A DNA stretch of 64,000 nt from Synechococcus sp. PCC 7336. GTDB taxonomy: Bacteria; Cyanobacteriota; Cyanobacteriia; Thermostichales; PCC-7336. The stretch is from positions 2,917,737 to 2,981,736 of the forward strand of contig NZ_CM001776.1 of assembly GCF_000332275.1 (NCBI RefSeq), in the 5' to 3' direction. Made by a program: the position numbers and the translations under genes. Below the pieces are notes generated by a model that worked only from the letters and a program-made list of their open reading frames with translations, did not search any database and was not told the DNA's origin. Below, piece after piece: positions 50,564 to 60,827 of the stretch (position 1 is the first letter of the stretch; every line of letters begins with the position of its first letter).

Positions 50564-50619
50564 GGGGCTGGAATGAGGGTAGTGGGTGGAGGCGATCGGG
50601 CGATCGCCAGCTTCCCCGT

Positions 50620-51222
50620 TTATGATTGTGTTTGTAGTGCAGCCCGAAAGGTTTTGACGGCTTGGATTTGACTGGGCAGGTTGGTACATCGAGCCAATAA
50701 GTCAAAATCTAGGTCGGGGAGAAATTGGCTGTTGCGGGCGGCGGAGTAGGCACCGTCTGCAGTCAGTTGGTAGAGGCTGAATTGACTGTTTTGCCAAAAC
50801 CATACTTCCGGGACTGCAAGGCCCGCATAGACAGAAAGTTTGTCGATACCACCACTGGTGAGTACCACTTCTACAGCGATGTCCGGGATGTGGGTAAATT
50901 CTCCCAAGCTATAGCATTCGTCGGGTTCTAGTCCTCTTGCCTTTGCCTCGCTGCGAAAGGTGGCGGAGCCGCAGGCGGTGAGTTCGATGGCGTTTTCCAG
51001 GGCGTAGAGTTCGACTAGGCGGGCGATCGTCTTTTTGGCAAGCTCGTGTTCTGGCGATGGCATAAAGATTTCGAGTGCCCCTTCCAGATAAGCGATCCGC
51101 AATGCGGGGATGTTATTGAGGGTGGCTCGCAGCGTTTCGTATTGCTCCCAGGTCACTCCATTTAGCGTGAGTCGCTGGTCTTTGCGGTCGGGCGATCGGT
51201 GTAGTAGGGCTGGCGCATTCAT
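50620..51222 (-). CDS. Uma2 family nuclease (DUF820)
   Basis: 200 residues of the Uma2/DUF820 family, a PD-(D/E)XK fold expanded in cyanobacteria. VTWEQYETLRATLNNIPALR, IAYLEGALEIFMPSPEHELA, EPDECYSLGEFTHIPDIAVE and VVLTSGGIDKLSVYAGLAVP, then EVWFWQNSQFSLYQL contain the acidic and Lys residues of the active site (D-x-A-x-E near IPDIAVE). Function of such genes is not known; they are often multicopy and mobile-element associated. Confidence 0.88.
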   Translation of the reverse strand: MNAPALLHRSPDRKDQRLTLNGVTWEQYETLRATLNNIPALRIAYLEGALEIFMPSPEHELAKKTIARLVELYALENAIELTACGSATFRSEAKARGLEPDECYSLGEFTHIPDIAVEVVLTSGGIDKLSVYAGLAVPEVWFWQNSQFSLYQLTADGAYSAARNSQFLPDLDFDLLARCTNLPSQIQAVKTFRAALQTQS

Positions 51223-51246
51223 CAGCGTGGTCGAATTGTCGTGGCT

Positions 51247-51420
51247 CTATCCTAAACGGTTATCCCCTCCATTTTTGAGGGTTGAGGTCGTACTCATGCT
51301 CAGCGATCGAAGACTGCCTGCCGGATCGAACGTGAGCAATCGACTCACTTCATCACTTTGAAATCCCAGTGCCATGGGGTATTTCACCTGCGGTAAGACC
51401 TGAACGTCGTACAACTTAGT
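51247..51420 (-). pseudogene. C-terminal remnant of a DUF4915/TIGR03032-type protein
   Basis: About 55 residues reading TKLYDVQVLPQVKYPMALGF, QSDEVSRLLTFDPAGSLRSL. The LYDVQVLPxVxxPMALGFxSDE block is typical of the C-terminus of TIGR03032 (DUF4915) proteins. The rest of the gene has been lost at the junction with a sulfotransferase remnant on the other strand (about 51420). Confidence 0.5.
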
Positions 51421-51745
51421 GGAATTGGAGGACACCCCCAGCGCCATCCGCTTGCTCGAAAAAAAAACTCCCAAAAACTCGCTGCGTATCCCCTTTCTGC
51501 AGAAAATCTTTCCCCAGGCTCGGTTTGTGTTTCTGCACCGCCGCCCCGAAGCCAATATCAGCAGCATCGTGACTGCATGGCGATCGGGCCGATTCGTCAC
51601 CTATCGCAATCTGCCCCACTGGCAGGGACTGCCGTGGTCGCTGGTGCTCCCGCCCAACTGGCCGCAACTGAACGGGGCTTCACTCGCCGAGATCGCTGCC
51701 TTCTTCAGTCGGGCTGTCCGGGGGGCAATTGAGCAACTGGTTTAG
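51419..51745 (+). pseudogene. sulfotransferase fragment
   Basis: 108 residues: RLLEKKTPKNSLRIPFLQKI, FPQARFVFLHRRPEANISSI, VTAWRSGRFVTYRNLPHWQG match the central part of PAPS-dependent sulfotransferases (the KTPxN and HRxP blocks around the 3'-phosphate-binding site). The N-terminal P-loop region that binds PAPS is missing, and the end (AFFSRAVRGAIEQLV) runs into the neighbouring pentapeptide gene. It is a pseudogene. TIGR03032 and sulfotransferase genes often neighbour each other, so this was probably one decayed cluster. Confidence 0.6.
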
Positions 51746-52565
51746 AGCGAGATACTTCTTGCAGATCGGTACCGCGTACAATCGCATCCGTCAGATCGGC
51801 ACCATTCAAATTCGCTCCCCACAGTTCCACAGACAGAAGTGTGGCCCCCCGCAAATTGGCATTGCTGAGATTGGCACTACACAAATTCGCCCCGCTCAAA
51901 TCGGCGCGCTGTAAATTCGCTCCGCTCAAATCGGCTCCGCTGAGATTGGCTCCAACCAAGTCTGCCTCGGCCAGCTGGGCCAAGAGCAGATCGGCTTCGC
52001 TGAAATCTGCTTCGCTCAGAACCGCTCGACTAAAGTTCGTATCGAACAAGCACCCCTGACTGAAATTGGCTCGAATCGCATAGGTCCGAGCCAATTGTGC
52101 GCCGCTGAGATTTGCACCATATAAATTGGCCTCACTCAAATCGGTGTCGCACAGATCGGCTTGTTGCAGATCGGCTCGCTGGAAATTAGCTCCTAGCAAG
52201 TTGGCTCCGCACAGGTTCGCTTCAAACAATAGAGACCCGCTCAAGTTGCCTTCGCGCAAGACGGCTCCCCTAAAAATGGTTTGGCTTAAATTGCACCGCC
52301 TCAGTTGCGCCCCCCGCAGATCGGCTCCTTTTAAATTGGCTTCGCGCATGTCCGAGCCACTCAGAACCGCCCCCCGCAGGTTGTGTCCTTTGAGATTGAC
52401 CCCCTTGAGGTCGATCGTGGCAAAGTCGCGCTCGGCAGTGGCGTAAAGCCTGACCAGCACTGCTGCACTCATGGCAACCTTAGGGGTGGTACTGCGAACT
52501 CGTCTGGCCGTCGAACTGCGTTTGCCAAATGGAATTGCGGATGAAACAGCGCTAGGTGCTGACAT
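51705..52565 (-). CDS. pentapeptide repeat protein
   Basis: 286 residues. From about residue 50 on there are some 38 tandem A(D/N)Lxx repeats (for example ANLKGADLRGAQLRRCNLSQ and ADLVGANLSGADLSGANLQR), forming a right-handed quadrilateral beta-helix. The N-terminal 45 residues are polar, and ATG at residue 32 is an alternative start. No signal peptide is evident. Such proteins are abundant in cyanobacteria; a few mimic DNA and protect gyrase, but that cannot be read from this sequence. Its end overlaps the sulfotransferase remnant by 41 bp. Confidence 0.88.
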   Translation of the reverse strand: MSAPSAVSSAIPFGKRSSTARRVRSTTPKVAMSAAVLVRLYATAERDFATIDLKGVNLKGHNLRGAVLSGSDMREANLKGADLRGAQLRRCNLSQTIFRGAVLREGNLSGSLLFEANLCGANLLGANFQRADLQQADLCDTDLSEANLYGANLSGAQLARTYAIRANFSQGCLFDTNFSRAVLSEADFSEADLLLAQLAEADLVGANLSGADLSGANLQRADLSGANLCSANLSNANLRGATLLSVELWGANLNGADLTDAIVRGTDLQEVSRSKPVAQLPPGQPD

Positions 52566-52681
52566 TTAGGGGCCCTCGCCACACTTAACTCCATATATGC
52601 AAAATTTTGAGGAAAAGTCTGCAGCCAAGCACTATATGTTGAATAACTTAGATCGTTGAATAACGTCAGATCCTGAATTCT

Positions 52682-54499
52682 GTGGCGATCGCGACGGGGT
52701 TGGAGTCACTCGGTACCTTTAGAGTAGGGGTGCTCCAGCCCAGCCGTTCAATCGAGGTTACCTCGTTTGCAGTGGAAAAGTCTGCTCCCATCAAACGCGA
52801 TCGCCCCCGCTTCGGCTGGCATCGACTCCTGAGCTATCAGTCCGCCTGGCTGCGGGGGGATATTCTGGCCGGGTTGACGGTGGCGGCCTATGCGATTCCC
52901 CAATGCATGGCCTATGGCGAGTTAGCCGGAATGCCTCCTGTGGCAGGACTGTGGGCAATTTTGCCCGCGATGGTAATTTATGCTCTGTTGGGCTCTTCGC
53001 CGCAATTGTCGGTGGGGCCGGAATCGACTACTGCGGTGATGGCAGCAGCGGCGATCGCCCCTTTGGCAGACCCGTCGGGCAGCAATTACAGCTCGTTAGC
53101 CGCAGTGCTGGCCGTAATGGTGGGTCTGATTTGCTGCGGGGGGTATGTGGCTCGGTTGGGGTTTCTGGCCAATTTGCTTTCCCAGCCCATTCTGATTGGC
53201 TATATGGCTGGCGTCGCGCTGATTATGATGGCGGGCCAACTCGGCAAAATTAGCGGTATGGCGATCGCCAGCCAGACGGTGCCGAGCCAAGTGTGGGAAT
53301 TTGTGCGTCATCTCCAGAACATTCACTGGCCCACCCTCCTGTTGGCTAGTTTTGTGCTCGGATTTTTGCTGGCGGTTCAGCAACGCTTTCCCAAAGCCCC
53401 CAGTGCCCTATTGGCTGTGTTGCTGGCGACGGCTGCGGTGGCGGCCTTCGGGCTCGATCGTCAGGGCATTGCCATTGTGGGTACCATCCCGGCAGGTTTG
53501 CCCCAATTGGCCCTCCCCAGTTTGGGCCGACAGGAGCTCGGCCCGTTGCTGGTAGCGGCGCTCGGTATTGCGATCGTGGGCTATTCCGATAACGTTCTGA
53601 CTGCCCGTGCCTTTGCGGCTCGCAACCATTACAAAATTGATGCCAATCAAGAGTTATTGGCCTTGGGGGCCGCCAATCTCGGGACTGGATTTCTACAGGG
53701 GTTTCCCATTAGCAGCAGTGGCAGCCGCACCGCCCTCGGAGATGCCACTGGCAGTCAGTCCCAGCTATTTTCATTATTTGCGTTAGTCGTCATTCTTGCG
53801 GTGCTACTGTTCTTGCGGCCAGTGCTGGCTCTGTTTCCCACCGCAGCGTTAGGCGCGATCGTCATCTTTGCCGCGTTGCAGCTCATTGATATTCCAGAAT
53901 TTGGGCGGCTGTGGCAGTTTCGCAAAACTGAATTCGCCCTCGCGATCGCGACCGCCATTGGCGTACTGGTCACCGATATTTCGATCGGGGTGGCAGTGGC
54001 GGTGGCGCTGTCCGCAATTGATTTACTGGCACGGGTGGCTCGCCCTTACGATGCCGTGTTGGGCAGCGTGCCGGGATTGGAGGGACTGCACGATGTTAAA
54101 GATTGGCAAGGAGCGATCGCCCTCCCCGGCCTGATAATTTACCGCTACGATGCGCCCCTCTGTTTTGCCAATGCTGAGAATTTCAAACAGCGGGCGCTGG
54201 ATGCCATTGAGGCACAGGAGCTGAAGGGGGAGACTGTCGAGTGGTTTGTGTTGAATGCAGAGGCGATCGCCGAAGTGGATATCACCGCTCTAGACATGCT
54301 GAGTGCCTTCCACGAGGAACTGCAGTCCCGTCATATCCGCTTTGGCATGGCTCGGGTCAAGCAAGACCTGTACGGGCAACTGCAGCGATCGGGGTTGCTC
54401 GATCGCATTGGCAAGGACTCTATCTTCGCCACATTACCAACCGCTGTCCGGGCGTTTCAAGGCCGCGAGATTGCCGCTACAGAAAGCGAGGGGGATTGA
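52682..54499 (+). CDS. SulP family anion transporter with STAS domain
   Basis: 605 residues. The SulP membrane core (about 50-430) has WLRGDILAGLTVAAYAIPQC, MAYGELAGMPPVAGLWAILP, LLGSSPQLSVGPESTTAVMA and FPISSSGSRTALGDATGSQS. A cytoplasmic STAS domain follows (about 455-590: YRYDAPLCFANAENFKQRAL, DITALDMLSAFHEELQ). Family members carry sulfate, bicarbonate (BicA in cyanobacteria) or other anions; the substrate here is undecided. GTG 52682 gives a 50-residue N-terminal tail; a later GTG near 52772 is possible. Confidence 0.9.
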   Translation: MAIATGLESLGTFRVGVLQPSRSIEVTSFAVEKSAPIKRDRPRFGWHRLLSYQSAWLRGDILAGLTVAAYAIPQCMAYGELAGMPPVAGLWAILPAMVIYALLGSSPQLSVGPESTTAVMAAAAIAPLADPSGSNYSSLAAVLAVMVGLICCGGYVARLGFLANLLSQPILIGYMAGVALIMMAGQLGKISGMAIASQTVPSQVWEFVRHLQNIHWPTLLLASFVLGFLLAVQQRFPKAPSALLAVLLATAAVAAFGLDRQGIAIVGTIPAGLPQLALPSLGRQELGPLLVAALGIAIVGYSDNVLTARAFAARNHYKIDANQELLALGAANLGTGFLQGFPISSSGSRTALGDATGSQSQLFSLFALVVILAVLLFLRPVLALFPTAALGAIVIFAALQLIDIPEFGRLWQFRKTEFALAIATAIGVLVTDISIGVAVAVALSAIDLLARVARPYDAVLGSVPGLEGLHDVKDWQGAIALPGLIIYRYDAPLCFANAENFKQRALDAIEAQELKGETVEWFVLNAEAIAEVDITALDMLSAFHEELQSRHIRFGMARVKQDLYGQLQRSGLLDRIGKDSIFATLPTAVRAFQGREIAATESEGD

Positions 54500-54571
54500 G
54501 GTTGTAAATACAGCAGACAATAGAAGCAAGTCTTTTGCTCCACAAAGAACCCGGTCTCCATTTACATTCAC

Positions 54572-55654
54572 ATGCGCTATCTTTTCGTGTCCACGCCGGT
54601 TGGTCCACTAGGCTCCGGGATCGGGGGAGGTGTCGAACTCAACATTCTCAACCTGGCGCGGGCGCTGCTGCGCCATGGCGATCGCGTCCATATCCTCGCC
54701 CCTGCAAACTCCCAAATCGAAGGCATCCCCCACACCACCGTTCCGGGTCAGCCCCCCACGTTTGCCCAAGCCCGAGGGCGCAACACCCCAGTTGAACTGC
54801 CATTGCCCTCCACCCTCGCCAATCTGTGGGAGCTGGCTCGCCGCATGGCCCCCGACTTCGATGCGATCGTGAACTGGGCCTACGACTGGCTGCCCTTCTA
54901 CCTCACCCCCTGGTTCGATCGCCCTATCGCCCACATCGTCAGCATGGGCTCCCTCAATGACGGTCTCGATGCTGCCATCACAAGCGTGCGTCAAACCTTC
55001 CCCAACACCGTTGCCGTCCATTCCCGGGCCCAAGCAGCCACCTTCCCCGACCTTGCCGACGCACCATTCCGCATTTTGCCTTGCGGCATCGACTTGTCAA
55101 ACTACCAGTTTATCTCGCACCCCACGGCGCAACTGTGCTGGGTCGGCCGGATTGCCCCCGAAAAAGGCTTGGAGGATTGTGCCGCTCTGTCGCAGAAGCT
55201 GGGGCTGCCGGTGGCAGTGTTGGGCCGCATGCAAGATCCCGACTATTGGCAGCGGATTGTGGAGACTTATCCGGGGGCGCAGTTAGACTATCGCGGCTTT
55301 TTAGCCACCGAGCAGATGCAGGCGGAAGTGGGGCGAGCGCGAGCCCTCGTCGCCACGCCGAAATGGACGGAGGCATTTGGCATGGTGGTGGTGGAGGCGA
55401 TGGCTTGCGGGGTTCCGGCGATCGTTTACGACCGGGGCGGTCCGGCTGAAATTGTGGCGTCGGGGGAGACTGGCTGGGTGGTGCAGCCCGATCGCATTGA
55501 TGCTTTGGCGGCGGCTGTAGGCCAGCTCGATCGCATCGATCGGCGGGCCTGTCGAGCGCGGGTGGAACAGCATTATTCTCTAGCAGCAATGCAGCGTCAA
55601 TTCTCCCAATGGATGCGCGAAATTGCAGCCCCCAGCCCGATAGCTGAGCAGTAA
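54572..55654 (+). CDS. GT4 glycosyltransferase, tetrahydrobiopterin glucosyltransferase-like
   Basis: 360 residues. FLFVSTPVGPLGSG-type start (YLFVSTPVGPLGSGIGGGVE), NWAYDWLPFYLTPWFDRPIA, HIVSMGSLNDGLDAAITSVR, VGRIAPEKGLEDC and TPKWTEAFGMVVVEAMACGV with ARGGPxEI-like DRGGPAEIV. These blocks match what I remember of the UDP-glucose:tetrahydrobiopterin alpha-glucosyltransferase (BGluT) of Synechococcus elongatus, which makes the glucosylated pterin of cyanobacteria. The general GT4 assignment is firm; the acceptor is inferred from resemblance only. Confidence 0.75.
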   Translation: MRYLFVSTPVGPLGSGIGGGVELNILNLARALLRHGDRVHILAPANSQIEGIPHTTVPGQPPTFAQARGRNTPVELPLPSTLANLWELARRMAPDFDAIVNWAYDWLPFYLTPWFDRPIAHIVSMGSLNDGLDAAITSVRQTFPNTVAVHSRAQAATFPDLADAPFRILPCGIDLSNYQFISHPTAQLCWVGRIAPEKGLEDCAALSQKLGLPVAVLGRMQDPDYWQRIVETYPGAQLDYRGFLATEQMQAEVGRARALVATPKWTEAFGMVVVEAMACGVPAIVYDRGGPAEIVASGETGWVVQPDRIDALAAAVGQLDRIDRRACRARVEQHYSLAAMQRQFSQWMREIAAPSPIAEQ

Positions 55655-55833
55655 TTTTTGACGTTCCTGCCGACAGGAGCGCCACTTACTGTCTGTTGAA
55701 AATTTACCGCCTCCTTAAGGATTCCTTAATGCTTTCATGGCGATTCCCTGACATATATTGGGTAAAATGGTAGCAACTGCTACAGAAAGCTGCCGGGGTA
55801 TTCCACACCCCACCATTGTTAGAGGTTGATGTT

Positions 55834-55986
55834 ATGAGTCATGCAACTGCCATTGATATGGCGATACGGGATTTTCAATCCGATAGTCTGAAGGAGCTGA
55901 GCGATCGCCAGAAGAAGCGCAACCGTCGCAATCGCACGATCGATCTGCTGTACCAACGGGTGCGGGTCGAGCACGAGCGCAATTAG
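55834..55986 (+). CDS. small basic protein (50 aa)
   Basis: A short frame from ATG 55834 to TAG 55986, with AGAGG ten bases upstream: MSHATAIDMAIRDFQSDSLK, ELSDRQKKRNRRNRTIDLLY, QRVRVEHERN. It is helical and strongly basic in the middle (RQKKRNRRNR), a pattern that could bind nucleic acid. It occupies a gap of about 480 bp between the glycosyltransferase and TPR genes. Family not recognised; the RBS and the consistent codon usage support it as a gene. Confidence 0.5.
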   Translation: MSHATAIDMAIRDFQSDSLKELSDRQKKRNRRNRTIDLLYQRVRVEHERN

Positions 55987-56170
55987 TAACATCCCTGCAA
56001 TGGGCCCCGTCTATTCTGAGTGCCGCCATTGGATCTGCTATCCGGTGGTGGCTTGCATTTGCCAGCAATAAGCGCGACTATTTCAATACACTCGAACCCA
56101 CTCAGTGAATCGCATCGATCGAGCTGGAGTGGGTTTGTGATTGCGGTCCGCCAAAGCGTCGGGGCGAGTT

Positions 56171-57859
56171 GTGCCAAAGTTCAGCACGATTGCGAGAGGG
56201 GTAGCAGGCTGGTTGGGGGCGATCGCCATTGGGCTCGCAGCTCCGTCGGCGATCGCGCAAGAGGAGAGCGGCGGGCTCTCCGAACTCACCGACTTTACCT
56301 ATTGGGTCAACCTCTGCCAATTGCAGTTTGAGGCCCGAGATTACGCTAATGCCAAAGCCTCTTGCGAACAGGCGATCGTGTTGTTGCAGGAGACTGCAAA
56401 CCGAAGAACGGGGCCAGATCCCGTCGCGAGCGCCAGCCTGTGGGCCAAGCATGCCAGCATTTTGCTCGCCCTCAAATCCTATCCCGAGGCTGTAGCCTCC
56501 ACTCAGCAGGTGTTTGCCTTCGAGCCCCAACATTCAGAAGCTTTAGCCTATCAATGCGAAGCCTATGCAGCCCTGGATGCCACCGAAGCAGCCCTGGATG
56601 CCTGCAATTTAGCTCTAGATGTCGATCGCAATTGGGGAACGGTGGCTCCGGTTCGGGTCTGGTACCGTCGCGGCGAAATTCTCAGTCAGTTGGGGCAAAA
56701 CGAGTTGGCCTTAGCCACCTACGATCGCGCCTTGGGCTTGGAGCCCAACGCCGCCCAAATTCTGCTCAGTCGCTGTACATCCCTGGTGATTTTAGGGGAA
56801 TCCGAGGCGGCAATCGTCACCTGTGCCAGTGCCCTCAACGGTAACGATCGCTTGGGGGCGATCGAGCCGGCAGATGCTTATTTCCAACTGGGATTAGCCC
56901 GAGCCAACTTGGGGCACAACATTGAAGCGATCGCCGCCTTTGAAAAAGTCTTCGAGCTCCAACCGGATAACGGCAAGGCCCGCCAGCAACAGGGGATGGC
57001 GCTTCAGCAGTTGAACCGCAACCGCGAAGCCCTAGTGGCGTACCAACAGGCCGCCACGCTGTTGCCAAAATCGTCGTTGGTACAACTGCAAATTTGTACA
57101 GTCTTCAATCAACTGGGGGAGTACGAAATGGCTTTGGCTGCCTGTCAGCAATCGCTGCAGGGGGATGGCGATTGGGGCGGGGCGGGGTTGGTGGCGGTGT
57201 GGAATCAACAGACTAGGGCGTTGGTGGGGCAAGGGAAGTTTGATGAGGCGTTGGGAGCCAACGAGCGGGCTAGGGGGCTGACCCCCAATCATCCAGCGGT
57301 ATGGAGCAATCAGGCGGCCATCTTGTGGCGACTGAACCGGCATGAAGAGGCGATCGCTGCCGCCAACACTGCGATTGGACTCGATGACAGCTACATTCCC
57401 GCCTGGTTCAATCGCGGCGTCATTTTGCAATCTCAGGGCAACTACGCTGAGGCACTGGCCACTTACAACCAAGCCAACGGACGCGCTCCCGACAATGCAG
57501 AAGTTTTGGCCAACCGCAGCGCCTCCCTCTGGCATCTCAACAACTTTCAAGGAGCGCTCGATTCAGCCAAGCAGGCGATCGCCCTGGACCCGTCTTCTAG
57601 CCTAGCCTGGTACAACCAAGCGCTAGCTTACCTAGGTCTGGCAGACTATGCCTCTGCTCGCCTTGCCTTCGAACAGGTGCTGGCCCTCAACCCCAATCAC
57701 CCCGATGCTCTAGCGGGGTATGGAATAGTGTTGGCTCGGCTAGGGCAAACAGAGGCGGCGATCGTTAATTTGGAACGGGCACTGCAACTAGACCCAGAGC
57801 AGGCGATCGCTCAAACCACCTTGGCCCGTTTGGCAACGGCAGACACAGAAACACAATAG
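56171..57859 (+). CDS. TPR protein, probably exported
   Basis: About 562 residues. Start is uncertain: GTG 56171 gives MPKFSTIARGVAGWLGAIAI then GLAAPSAIAQEE, a plausible signal peptide; TTG 56141 adds ten residues. The rest is some 13-14 tetratricopeptide repeats with typical motifs such as AYFQLGLARANLGHNIEAIA, AWFNRGVILQSQGNYAEALA and AWYNQALAYLGLADYASARL. TPR domains are protein-binding scaffolds, so this is likely a periplasmic assembly factor. It converges on gyrA, stopping 16 bp from it. Confidence 0.85.
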   Translation: MPKFSTIARGVAGWLGAIAIGLAAPSAIAQEESGGLSELTDFTYWVNLCQLQFEARDYANAKASCEQAIVLLQETANRRTGPDPVASASLWAKHASILLALKSYPEAVASTQQVFAFEPQHSEALAYQCEAYAALDATEAALDACNLALDVDRNWGTVAPVRVWYRRGEILSQLGQNELALATYDRALGLEPNAAQILLSRCTSLVILGESEAAIVTCASALNGNDRLGAIEPADAYFQLGLARANLGHNIEAIAAFEKVFELQPDNGKARQQQGMALQQLNRNREALVAYQQAATLLPKSSLVQLQICTVFNQLGEYEMALAACQQSLQGDGDWGGAGLVAVWNQQTRALVGQGKFDEALGANERARGLTPNHPAVWSNQAAILWRLNRHEEAIAAANTAIGLDDSYIPAWFNRGVILQSQGNYAEALATYNQANGRAPDNAEVLANRSASLWHLNNFQGALDSAKQAIALDPSSSLAWYNQALAYLGLADYASARLAFEQVLALNPNHPDALAGYGIVLARLGQTEAAIVNLERALQLDPEQAIAQTTLARLATADTETQ

Positions 57860-57874
57860 GGAGTGGCTATTCAC

Positions 57875-60451
57875 CTATTCCTCGATCGCTTCCTCGGGAG
57901 CAGTATCGGCGGCATCAACTGTCGCCTCCCCATCAACGAGTGCTTCTCCATCAGCCTCCTCTTCCTCGGGCTCCATCATGGCCGCAGGCACAATCGTCAC
58001 CGCACACAGCGAATCATCACTATCCAACCGCTGCACCCGTACCCCAGTTCCCATGCGCGACTGCGTCGGGATCGCCCCAGCTCGCTGTCGCATCACAATG
58101 CCGCGACTGGTAACAATCATCATCTCGTCGTCCCCACTGACAATCCGCAGCGCGACGAGCTCCTGATCGGCGGTGCGGAACTTCGTGGCCGTCAGTCCCT
58201 TGCCGCCCCGGTTTTGCACTCTGAAGCTACTAATTGGCGTGCGCTTGCCATAGCCAGTACTGGTGACCAGCAACACCCAAGGTCCGGCAAAGGCTTCGTC
58301 TTCTTCCACCTCGGCAGAGGCGATCGCCTCCGCACAAATGATGTCCATACTGACCAACAGATCTCCTGGATTCAGGGTCATGGCCCGCACGCCGCGCGTG
58401 GCTCGCCCCAAAGGCCGCAATTGATCTCCGGTGTTAAACCGAATCGCCATCCCCTGCTGCGTACCGACAATCAGATCGTCCTCCGGTCTGGCCCGACGCA
58501 CCCAGCGCAGCTCGTCGTCGTCTTCTAGAGAAATAGCAATCAATCCGTTCGACCGGACATTGGCAAACGCCGACAGTGCCGTCTTCTTGGCATACCCTCC
58601 CCGAGTCAGCATGACCAGATATTCGTCATCCGAAAACTCGCTCACCGGCACCAGCGAGGTGATCTTCTCCTCCTGGCCAATGGGCAAAAACTGGAGCAGG
58701 GGAGTACCGCGAGCATTGCGACTGCCCCTCGGCAGTTGATAGCCCCGCCGCTGATAGGCCACACCGCGATCGCTGAAGAACAGAATCGTGTCGTGGCTGC
58801 GGCAGGCAAAGAAATGCTCCACGGCATCGTCTTCTTTCATGCGGGTGCCCGACTTGCCGCGCGTGGCTCGCCCCTGCACCTCAAATTCCTCGATATCCAA
58901 TCGCTTCACATACCCCTGCGAGGTCACGAACACGATAATTTCGCGGTTTTCAATCAGATCGGCATCGTCAATATCGCCATCGTCCAAGCAAATCTGGGTG
59001 ACCCGCTCCTGTCCGAACTTGTCGCGAATGGCAGTTAGCTCGTCCCCGATAATGCCGAGAATGCGCTCGCGGCGAGCCAAAATATCCTTCAGATCGGCAA
59101 TCTTCAAGATCAAATCGTCGTGCTCTGCCTGAATCTTGTCGGCTTCTAGAGCCGTGAGGCGACGCAGTTGCATCTGCAAAATCGCATCCGCCTGCACTTC
59201 CGACAGCTCGAATTCCGCTTGCAATTCTGCCCGTGCAGTGGGGGCATCGGCGGCAGCGCGAATTAAAGCAACGATCCGATCGAGATTCGACAGCGCTCTC
59301 AACAAACCAATCAGAATATGGTCGCGATCTTCTGCTTTGCGCAGTTGGAATCGGGTGCGGCGCTCGATGACCTCTTCGCGGAAGTCGAGGAACACCTGCA
59401 GGCTGTCCTTCAGATTTAACGTGCGGGGTTCGCCATCGACAATCGCCAACATATTGACGCCAAAATTGGCCTGCAGGGGCGTTTGTTTGTAGAGGTTATT
59501 CAACACCACCTGGGCATAGGCATCCCGCTTGAGCTCGATGACGACGCGCATGCCATCGCGATCGCTTTCGTCCCGAATATCGGAGATGCCTTCCAAGCGC
59601 TTGTCGTTGACCATCTCGGCAATCTTTTCGATCATCGAGGCCTTATTGGTCTGATAGGGCAGCTCAGAAATCACGAGTGCCTCCCGCTCCTGCTGCCCCC
59701 GCCGGAAGGTTTCGACCGTCGCTACCCCCCGCATCGTCACCGAACCGCGACCGCTGGTGTAGGCATCGCGAATGCCGCGCTTGCCCAAAATTAGGCCGCC
59801 CGTGGGGAAATCGGGGCCGGGAACGTACTGCATCAATTCCAAGCTACTCAGCTCGGGGTTCTCGATTAAGGCCACCAGGGCGTTGACGATTTCGTTCAGG
59901 TTGTGGGGGGGGATGTTGGTGGCCATTCCCACCGCGATCCCTGACGATCCGTTGAGCAGCAGTTGGGGCACGCGGGCGGGCAGCACCAGCGGTTCCTGCT
60001 GCGACCCATCGTAGTTGTCGCCAAAATCGACGGTATCGGCTTCGATATCTTGCAACAACCCGTCGCGGGAGAAAGCCGTTAAGCGACATTCGGTGTATCG
60101 CATTGCTGCTGGAGGATCGTTATCCACCGAACCGAAGTTACCGTGGCCATCCACCAGTCGCTCGCGCATAGAAAAGTCTTGCGCCATTCGGACCAGCGCG
60201 TCGTAGACGGCAGTGTCGCCGTGGGGGTGATATTTACCAATCACGTCACCCACGACGCGGGCGCATTTGCGATAGGGGCGATCGGGGGCCATGCCCAATT
60301 CGTGCATGGCGAAGAGAATGCGGCGGTGTACGGGCTTGAGTCCATCCCTGGCATCCGGTAAGGCTCGCCCTACTATCACGCTCATGGCGTATTCGAGGTA
60401 GGACTGCGACATTTCGTTGCGCAGGTCGGTGGGGATAATATTTCCGCTCAT
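57875..60451 (-). CDS. gyrA: DNA gyrase subunit A
   Basis: 858 residues. Catalytic Tyr119 lies in [13 protein letters not shown]; the quinolone region is [20 protein letters not shown]. The C-terminal DNA-wrapping domain has six-bladed repeats with a GyrA-box-like QNRGGKG, which favours gyrase over topoisomerase IV. A long acidic tail ([32 protein letters not shown]) follows. It introduces negative supercoils together with GyrB. The start ATG 60451 precedes the usual [20 protein letters not shown]. gyrB is not in the window. Confidence 0.95.
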   Translation of the reverse strand: MSGNIIPTDLRNEMSQSYLEYAMSVIVGRALPDARDGLKPVHRRILFAMHELGMAPDRPYRKCARVVGDVIGKYHPHGDTAVYDALVRMAQDFSMRERLVDGHGNFGSVDNDPPAAMRYTECRLTAFSRDGLLQDIEADTVDFGDNYDGSQQEPLVLPARVPQLLLNGSSGIAVGMATNIPPHNLNEIVNALVALIENPELSSLELMQYVPGPDFPTGGLILGKRGIRDAYTSGRGSVTMRGVATVETFRRGQQEREALVISELPYQTNKASMIEKIAEMVNDKRLEGISDIRDESDRDGMRVVIELKRDAYAQVVLNNLYKQTPLQANFGVNMLAIVDGEPRTLNLKDSLQVFLDFREEVIERRTRFQLRKAEDRDHILIGLLRALSNLDRIVALIRAAADAPTARAELQAEFELSEVQADAILQMQLRRLTALEADKIQAEHDDLILKIADLKDILARRERILGIIGDELTAIRDKFGQERVTQICLDDGDIDDADLIENREIIVFVTSQGYVKRLDIEEFEVQGRATRGKSGTRMKEDDAVEHFFACRSHDTILFFSDRGVAYQRRGYQLPRGSRNARGTPLLQFLPIGQEEKITSLVPVSEFSDDEYLVMLTRGGYAKKTALSAFANVRSNGLIAISLEDDDELRWVRRARPEDDLIVGTQQGMAIRFNTGDQLRPLGRATRGVRAMTLNPGDLLVSMDIICAEAIASAEVEEDEAFAGPWVLLVTSTGYGKRTPISSFRVQNRGGKGLTATKFRTADQELVALRIVSGDDEMMIVTSRGIVMRQRAGAIPTQSRMGTGVRVQRLDSDDSLCAVTIVPAAMMEPEEEEADGEALVDGEATVDAADTAPEEAIEE

Positions 60452-60711
60452 GCAAACTCCGCAGACTTAGGGGGATGGGGCGATCGAGATTGTTCGTTAC
60501 TGAAGGTGTCGGTCATTTTCAAGACCGCTGAGGGAAAGGGATCGAACGCCAAAATCGAGTACTTTATTCTATCACGTCTAGGTGGGTGAAGCCCTTATGT
60601 AGAAAAGCTTCCACGCCATTTCAGATCCGGGGGAGGTCGGGGGCACACCGGAACGATCGGGCAAGACTCACTAGCCCTCTCCGTCGAGATTTGCTACAAT
60701 CCCGCTGTCAG

Positions 60712-60785
60712 GCCCTCGTAGCTCAGTGGACTAGAGCACTTGGTTCCGGTCCAAGGTGTCGGAGGTTCGAATCCTTCCGGGGGCG
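60712..60785 (+). tRNA. tRNA-Arg (anticodon CCG)
   Basis: A full cloverleaf folds: acceptor GCCCTCG/CGGGGGC (one G-T pair), D-arm GCTC/GAGC, anticodon stem CTTGG/CCAAG with loop TTCCGGT (anticodon CCG, reading CGG), T-arm GGAGG/CCTTC around TTCGAAT, discriminator G. The 3' CCA is not encoded. It lies alone between gyrA and the FGE-like gene. Confidence 0.93.
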
Positions 60786-60827
60786 TTCTTGAAAGACTGA
60801 CTCTGCAAAACTGAAATTTATGGCCAG

